Assembly (NCBI GenBank): GCA_025345505.1
Contig: JANVCC010000073.1
Span: 1,443,391 to 1,507,390, forward strand
Origin: Todiramphus chloris collaris
Taxonomy: Eukaryota; Chordata; Aves; Coraciiformes; Alcedinidae
Length of the DNA stretch: 64,000 nt
Direction of reading: 5' to 3'
Below the pieces are notes generated by a model. That model saw only the letters and a list, made by a program, of their open reading frames with translations. It searched no databases and was not told the DNA's origin. Made by a program: the position numbers and the translations under genes. Shown one piece after another: positions 58,241 to 64,000 of this stretch (position 1 is the first letter of the stretch; every line of letters starts with the position of its first letter).

Positions 58241-61200
58241 TCTTCCTTGCCGGCGAAGGACCGCGCAGCCGTGCCTGCCTGTTTCCAGTGTCTGGAGAGT
58301 GCGACCCCTGCCTTGTCGGAGACTCCACGCTGACGGCGTGGAGCTCGGGTCAAGGAGAGCGTCCTCCCGTTGATGGACCTCGTGGGCCGGCCTGAAGGGT
58401 TTGCCACCCAACTTAGGGGCCCTAAGGGGTGAAGGAGCACTCGCGTGGGAGGTAGTGAAAGAATTAGGTCGGGATTTCAACCGACTCTGGTTTATCCACA
58501 CAGAAAATCGCGTGGGAGCACGCTGCTCTGGGGGGCTGCCATCAGAGCCAGGGAAACTGAGGCAGGTGGGAGCTGGAGCCGAGCGCGGGGGGCTGTCGGT
58601 CGCTCTGCTACCCCCTTCGGTGAAGCGGGGCGGGCAGGCAGGCTGCTTGGCTGCTGGCCTGGCCACTTTGGTCTGAACCTTGGCATTTGGATGTGTCCGA
58701 GGGAGCGGCGGGAGCTGCGGAGCAAGTGATCGCAGTCTGGTGGAGGATCTCCCACGAAGGCATTTTGGAGCTCCCAGCAGAGCAGGCTCCGGGAGCAGAA
58801 AAAGTCTTGCCTGGGCCCATGTGGTTTATTCAGCTCCTGCCCCTTCTCTCGCGTCAGCTGAGCCATATGTAACGGAACGTATAGACTGCTGGTGAGGCTT
58901 CTGTTTCTATTTTGGGCAGCATCTCTGGCTAAGTAAAGCCGGGGCTGCGTCTCAAACCGCTCCGCTGCGATCTCGTTGCAGTCTCTGAGGAGCAGACTGT
59001 TCCTCGAGCCCTGTCACCTTCCTTCAGGGCTTGGCCAGGACTTGAGCGGGCGAGACGGCATAGCCCAGGTGGCACCAGGACCACAGGGGTGGAATGGTCG
59101 CAGTGTGGGGTCTCGTTGCCTCATTGCCATGGTGTGGGGCAGCCCCACCTGGCAGCCTGTCCATTCTCCCCCCACGCCCTCAGATTTTTAGATAAAACTC
59201 TTAATTTCCGGGTCGTTTCTTGTTATCAGCTGATGTCGCTGCCCCATCAGGAGCAGGGGTGGCCTGGCTCTTAGCTCCTTGAGCTAAGCTGCTGCGCCGT
59301 GTCGCTCGGTGCCATGGCACGCCCTGGGCAAGCTGTGGTTCTGCCATGGGGCCGGTGGGGTTTTTTTTGTGTCTGGGGAGAAAAGCAGTGTCCCCAGCTC
59401 TGCTCCTCCACCCACCTCCTCTGGTGACCTTTTCAGAGCACGTCCTGCCTGGAACCACGGGGAGAATTGTCACCGGGTTTGGTGACACCCGAGCATCCTG
59501 CATCTGCCCTGTGCCACCCCGGAGCCGACTCGGCCTCGACTAAAAGCGCCTGGCTGTTGCTGGTCGGGTTTGTTCCCGTCAGTTCCCTCTCGATGTCAGG
59601 GTGTTTGCCCCGAGTGGCTGCCTCTAAAGGGTTAAGCTTCTCCTGGTGCCCATTCTTGGGGTTTAAAGCCTCTCTAAGGGAGCTCAGAGCTGCTGGCCAT
59701 GCCAGCGGTCGTAGCTCATGCTTGAAAGATGCTGGGAGAGTGAAATCAGTCAAAGCACGGGGATTCTGGAAGCAGCAGAGATCCTCGCTGTGTGGGGGGG
59801 TTCTTAGAACTGAAAAATGCAGTGTGGCCTCAGCTACGCAAATACAAACTCGGAGACATCCCAGAAGGATCAGCGTTTCACCTGGAGAAGCAGTGGGCTC
59901 ATTTCCTGGGCGTAGCTGCAGAGAAGTTTTGAATGTCAAATTGTTTCATTTGAAATAATAATAAAAAAAAAAAAAGCATCAGGCTCTTGCTGGCATTATC
60001 AGAAAACACGTGTGGTTTTCGTTGGTTTGGTTTTTTTTTTGCAAAGGATGTCCATGGACCACGTTCCCCGATGCTATTTCTGATGCTTCCGCTCTCCTCT
60101 ATTGTATTCATCAGACCTGACAAGGTTTTCTTAATAGGTTGTGCACTGCAGTTTTCTGTTCCGATCCCGTATTTAGGGAAGGCATCTTATCTAAAATTAT
60201 TTCTTCCTGGCTTGATAAGGTGCTGATTAATTTTACGCAGCTCTTTTTTCCTTATCTAGCTGAGCTTCAGTCGGTTTTAGTTTGATCTCGGGGAAGTGTG
60301 ATCAACCTTTAATGTTTGTTTGTAGGATTTATTCCGAAGGCTTTTAGGCATGTCGGATATTTGGCCTTGTGTGACAAAGTTCTGTGAGAATCCGGTTGAA
60401 AAGTCACAGTTCCAGGGCAGGTTTTGAATCCAGAGGAAATGATTTGGTAAAACAAGAGAGAGCCTTTAAACGGCAGCTGAGTCGGGTGTGGTTTGAGGTG
60501 TTCAGTGAGGATCGCGTTGCACGTATGCAAAGCTGGATGTGTAAAATAGGGAATATTAAGGGTGCCTGTATATGGGAATGTGCATGTGTGCATCCCTGTG
60601 CGATGCACGGATGGAGGAGAGGGACTGTTCCCTCTCCATAGCCACGTAGGAGGTGAGGAGGGGCCGGGAGCAGCTTCACGTGGCTCAGCCTCACACCGAG
60701 AAGGGTCGTGGGGCACAGGGTGCTGTGCTGGAACCAGCTCCTGCTTTGGGGTGCAGGGTAGGTGCAGCCGCCTGGCTCTCGGACCTCGCCGGGGCCACGG
60801 TGTCCTTGGGGCAGGTCCCCCCCTGGCAGGCTCTGTGAGCAGGGCCACCCGAGCTGGGGCCGCGAGGAAACTCGTCTGTCGTCGGTGGGGAGCATCTGCC
60901 TGGGTTTTGTGTTCAGGAGTTGATATCCGGATGGATTTTCAGTCTCCTCTGGTCCAGGGTAGATGAATCTCTCATCCGATGCTCAGCCACAGATGGATCC
61001 CATCTCCTGGACACCGAGGGGTTTGCAGAAGCGTCTAAAAGTCTTTCTGAAAGAATTAAAAGTACACAGAGCAAAGCAACCCTGCAGGCTGGGAACAAAC
61101 ATGCTTAAGACTGAGCCTTGTAATCACAAGTCTTCCAAGGGAGGAGCCTGGGAAGCGTTTCACAGGCGTTAATGGGGTCGAGACCCTAGTTTTATGGAAT

Positions 61201-61695
61201 TTCAAAGGCAGTGGCCTCGCTCCCCACACTGCACCCAGCACCAGGCTGGCTCTCTCAGCCCGCTGCCATTTGCACATTGCCCCGGGGGTCACGAGAGCCC
61301 TTTTCCCAGCTCGGTTTTAAGCTCGCCATGAGACTGCGTCTAGTCCCTGGAGCCTGGGTCTCCCTGGAGGTTGTAGGCGCCGCGTTCCCGGTGCCACTTA
61401 TTTCACCATCTCCACCCCGTAGCTTCCTGGTGTCTTGTTCTCCTCCCACACGCCCCGCGTCCAACGGTCGCTGTTCTTGCCCCAGAAAATGGTGATGTTT
61501 CCGTGTGCCTGTGGTGTGCTCAGAGCAGGAGCCGGGCTGCCCCTCTCTGACCAGCGTGCACACGTGTCCCGGCGTGTGCGGGCATCCGCGCACCTTCCTA
61601 CCGACGTCTTCTTCCCCCCGGGGCCGGGGGGGGGGAACGTATAGCTTAAAACACATGTGCATATGTTTTCCTCCCCAGTTCCAGTTTGGAAAATA

Positions 61696-61705
61696 TGAGT
61701 CAGCA
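61696..61705 (+). promoter_or_regulatory. AP-1/Maf-type site
   Basis: 'tgagtcagca' combines the AP-1 core TGAGTCA with the GCA flank of Maf recognition and NF-E2-type elements. It sits in a calm, AT-richer block (about 61,660-61,750) that also holds 'attacataat', a C/EBP- or PAR-bZIP-like half palindrome. Together these make an enhancer candidate, but a ten-base match alone is weak evidence. Confidence 0.3.
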
Positions 61706-61759
61706 GCAGGCAGGAACATATTACATAATCCCTGGGAGCAAAGAAAAGCTTGCAGTTTC

Positions 61760-62480
61760 TGAGGAGGCAGAGTCGGTGCCCGCGCCTCTTGCTCGGGTGG
61801 CCTTGTTTCTGCCGCGCGCTCTCGGGTCCAGCGTGGCAACCTCAGCCCAGCATCCTCGGGCCGCGCCACGTTTCCAAACGGAGTCTTGGGGGCTGTGGTG
61901 ATGGGAACGACTTGCCTCCTCTCCCTTAACGCGTCCTCCTCGCAAAGGCTCCGTGGTTTTCCTTTTTGGTTCCTCTCCCCACTCGCCACCTCCTGCTGTT
62001 TTCTCTCGGGCTGAGAGAACTGGCACGCGGGTGCCGCCGGGGAGAAGCGTTGCCCCCGCCGCCCACGGCCGCCCGCCCGCCTCTGCCGCCCGTGCCCAAA
62101 TGGGAGAGTGAAGTCAGCAGCCGCTTTTAGCCCTCGCCGCGGGAATGGAGGGGCATGCGGGGGGTTGGACACCCCTGAAAGGCTCCCACAGCCGTCCCCG
62201 CTGCCTCTCTGCTCCCCCCGCGCTCTCGGGTGCCCGGGGGGGACAAGGGAAGACGCGCGGTCTGCTCCGTGGGCACCGAGCATCTCTGGTCGGGGGGCAG
62301 TGTGAATTGTGGAGACACCGAGGAGCACAAGCCAAAAACAAACCCCAAAAAAGCCCCAAGCGAGAGGGGTCTGGCTGAAGTCAGCGGGAGCATCGGGGGG
62401 TCGAGCCCTCCGTCGTGGGCTGAGTGGGTGCTGTGGGACGGGCGGCAGCGAGAGGAGCGCGGCACTGGGTGCCCTTATCC
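61760..62480. promoter_or_regulatory. CpG-rich stretch, possible second CpG island
   Basis: CpG is frequent through this block, most clearly at 62,015-62,110 ('ccgccgcccacggccgcccg') and 62,215-62,290. No clear TATA element, leader or coding exon adjoins it on either strand, so the direction of any transcript is open. The long minus-strand frame through this block is a by-product of GC richness. Confidence 0.3.
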
Positions 62481-63089
62481 TCTCACGGGTGCTGTTTCTC
62501 CATCCCCTAAGAGCAGGCTTAATTCCGGGTTCTGCAGCCGAATCCCTGCCTTTCTGAAAGGATGCTTTGGAAGCCTAGGAGGGAATGGGCACTAGCAGAG
62601 TTAAAGGCAGCAAAGAAAAGGGCTTATTTGTTTATTTTTAATTTGCCCGATAAAAACGGAAGGTTTTTGAAGTGCTTTCATCTCCCAGGGCACCGCAAAT
62701 ACTTCCGCTGTGGTGAAGCCAGCGGTGGCTTTTCAAGCACAGAGAAAGCTCTGTTGTGGTTTTCAGCTATCAAAGCCTTCCCAAGGAGGCAGTGAATTGC
62801 TGCGCTGGCTGGAACGGGCACCGCGAGCAGCTCCGTGCCCTGGCTGGGACAGCGTCTGCCACACACGCTGTGGAGAAAATGGAGAGGCAGGCACGAGGAT
62901 CGATGGTGACGGAATAACCTGTTTATCCGGAGCGCTCCGTCTTCACCCCCCTCAGCTCCCGAGCTCCTGATGCTTGGAGACAAGAGAATTTTAATCCTCT
63001 GTGTTTCTAAAACCACAAAACTCTCTGCTGTAACCATGAGCTCAGCAGAGGGGATGTGCTCGCCGGTCTCCAGTCCATCCGGACTCTCC

Positions 63090-63640
63090 AGAGCCTGTTT
63101 GGAGCTCTCCACGTTGTATTCCAGAGCCTGTTTTGGAGCTCTCCACGTTGTATTCCAGAGCCTGTTTGGGGCTCTCCACCTTGTATTCCAGAGCCTGTTT
63201 GGAGCTCTCCACATTGTATTCCAGAGCCTGTTTGGAGCTCTCCACGTTGTATTCCAGAGCCTGTTTGGGGCTCTCCACGTTGTATTCCAGAGCCTGTTTT
63301 GGGGCTCTCCACGTTGTATTCCAGAGCCTGTTTGGAGCTCTCCACGTTGTTGTATTCCAGAGCCTGTTTGGGGCTCTCCACATTGTATTCCAGAGCCTGT
63401 TTGGAGCTCTCCACGTTGTATTCCAGAGCCTGTTTGGGGCTCTCCACGTTGTATTCCAGAGCCTGTTTGGAGCTCTCCATGTTGTATTCCAGAGCCTGTT
63501 TGGAGCTCTCCACGTTGTTGTATTCCAGAGCCTGTTTTGGGGCTCTCCACGTTGTATTCCAGAGCCTGTTTGGAGCTCTCCACGTTGTATTCCAGAGCCT
63601 GTTTGGAGCTCTCCATGTTGTATTCCAGAGCCTGTTTGGG
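63090..63640 (+). repeat. 33-bp minisatellite, about 16 full units plus a partial
   Basis: The phrase 'agagcctgttt' occurs 17 times, with unit text 'ccagagcctgtttggagctc' followed by 'tccacgttgtatt', 33 bases in all. Variants are few: 'ggag' or 'ggggc' at mid-unit, 'cacatt' or 'catgtt' for 'cacgtt', an extra T in three units, and 'gttgttg' for 'gttg' in two units. The array starts directly in 'ctctccagagcc' at 63,086 and ends at 'gggaaccagg'. Because 33 is divisible by three, every frame repeats an 11-residue motif and stays open (for example KQALEYNVESS on the minus strand). The three one-base insertions change the frame, yet all frames remain open, so open length is not evidence of coding. 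Confidence 0.95.
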
Positions 63641-64000
63641 AACCAGGGTTGTGCTGGGGCTGGAGTCTGTGGGAGCTGCCAGGGGAGATGCTGCAGACGC
63701 CCTTTCATCTTCTGCATCTTTGCTTCTCTTTCTGGAAAAGGTGCAGAGGGAGATGCCCCTTGTCTGGTGAACGGCCTGACAGCTGAGGATGAAAAGTACA
63801 GCGTTCAAGGCAGAAGGGATTTTTGGCAGACCAAGGATTGCTGAAAAATACCGTTTGCAGGCCAAGGGGAGGGGGGGGACAGGCTTCACAGGGGCCTCTG
63901 GCAGAGCAGAGTTCCCTCCTTTGGGTAAAAGCAACATCTCGAGTTCCACCGGAGATCCCGACGGAGAGGAGATGCTAAGTGGTGTCGGCGGGGTTCCACC
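63641..64000. other. Non-repetitive end of window
   Basis: The 360 bases after the 33-bp array contain a G run near 63,868-63,879 and no recognised gene. Minus-strand open frames run through this stretch into the array but show no domain. Confidence 0.3.

Larger units (their letters stand above)
53891..63089. other. Non-coding flank or intron with simple tracts and motif clusters
   Basis: No coding exon was recognised in these 9 kb. A T-rich block lies at about 54,460-54,520, G runs at 54,289 and 55,978, a (GAT)6 at 56,379-56,396 and an A run at about 57,129-57,141. A quiet AT-rich block at 54,775-54,895 may be a conserved element. The long minus-strand frames at 57.9-58.7 and 61.3-62.3 kb follow GC- and CpG-rich composition and show no domain. 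If the transcript leader at 53 kb is spliced, this is its first intron. Confidence 0.35.

Noticed and set aside
57914-58666. Minus-strand open frame of 250 codons
   Set aside because: No domain, irregular composition, and it crosses the AT palindrome and T tract. Treated as chance.
61255-62328. Minus-strand open frame of 357 codons
   Set aside because: It spans a CpG-rich block with low-complexity Arg, Gly and Pro content and has no domain or splice support. It is probably a composition effect.
62678-63949. Minus-strand open frame of 423 codons and + strand frames of over 200 codons through the 33-bp array
   Set aside because: A 33-base unit without stops keeps every frame open on both strands. 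Flanking parts show no domain.
1-64000. Endogenous retrovirus or LTR element
   Set aside because: I looked for paired terminal repeats and for gag, pol or env-like stretches and saw none. All recognisable mobile DNA is CR1.
1-64000. tRNA, rRNA, snoRNA, microRNA or CRISPR features
   Set aside because: No cloverleaf-type box A/B pairs, known microRNA seeds in hairpins, or direct repeats with unique spacers were noticed. The tandem arrays lack spacers of unique sequence in the CRISPR sense.

Overview
The window looks like a stretch of bird nuclear genome, mostly intergenic or intronic. The main evidence is at least a dozen 5'-truncated CR1 LINE copies. Several still carry the typical avian CR1 3' end, in which a 'ttggac...gatgatctt..aggtcccttccaaccc' type block leads into a short 'attctatgatt' type tail. 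Crocodilians and turtles also carry CR1, so 'bird' is an inference from copy appearance, the fairly GC-rich and CpG-bearing background, and G-rich minisatellites of the kind common on small avian chromosomes. I see no operons, tRNAs, rRNAs, CRISPR arrays or convincing endogenous retrovirus.

Layout. Positions 1-49,800 are largely unannotatable single-copy DNA, with CR1 copies at 4.3, 7.6, 14.1, 22.0, 23.5, 30.4, 31.1, 34.9, 36.7, 37.5, 43.3, 48.3 and 48.4 kb, a 44-bp tandem repeat at 21.7 kb, and a few promoter-like or conserved-element-like stretches. From 49.80 to 50.63 kb lies a G-rich minisatellite of about 22 units. A CpG-rich promoter-like zone follows at 52.6-53.03 kb, with a GC box and a TATA-like element. 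It leads into an apparent transcript leader on the + strand with GA microsatellites and small upstream ORFs.

The most convincing coding feature is a complete 31-codon ORF at 53,527-53,622 (+). It has a good start context and encodes an almost entirely hydrophobic single-pass membrane microprotein, similar in size and shape to the sarcolipin/regulin class but not a sequence I can assign to a named family. The 3' part (53.9-64 kb) is probably intron or downstream flank. It holds homopolymer tracts, a paired E-box repeat at 56.25 kb, a second CpG-rich stretch at 61.8-62.5 kb, and a 33-bp minisatellite of about 16 units at 63.1-63.6 kb.

Long open frames exist on both strands, especially across the two minisatellites, the CR1 copies and the CpG-rich zones. 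I attribute these to repeat periodicity or GC-rich composition and did not call them genes. Exons of a larger spliced gene could be hidden here, but none could be recognised by eye.
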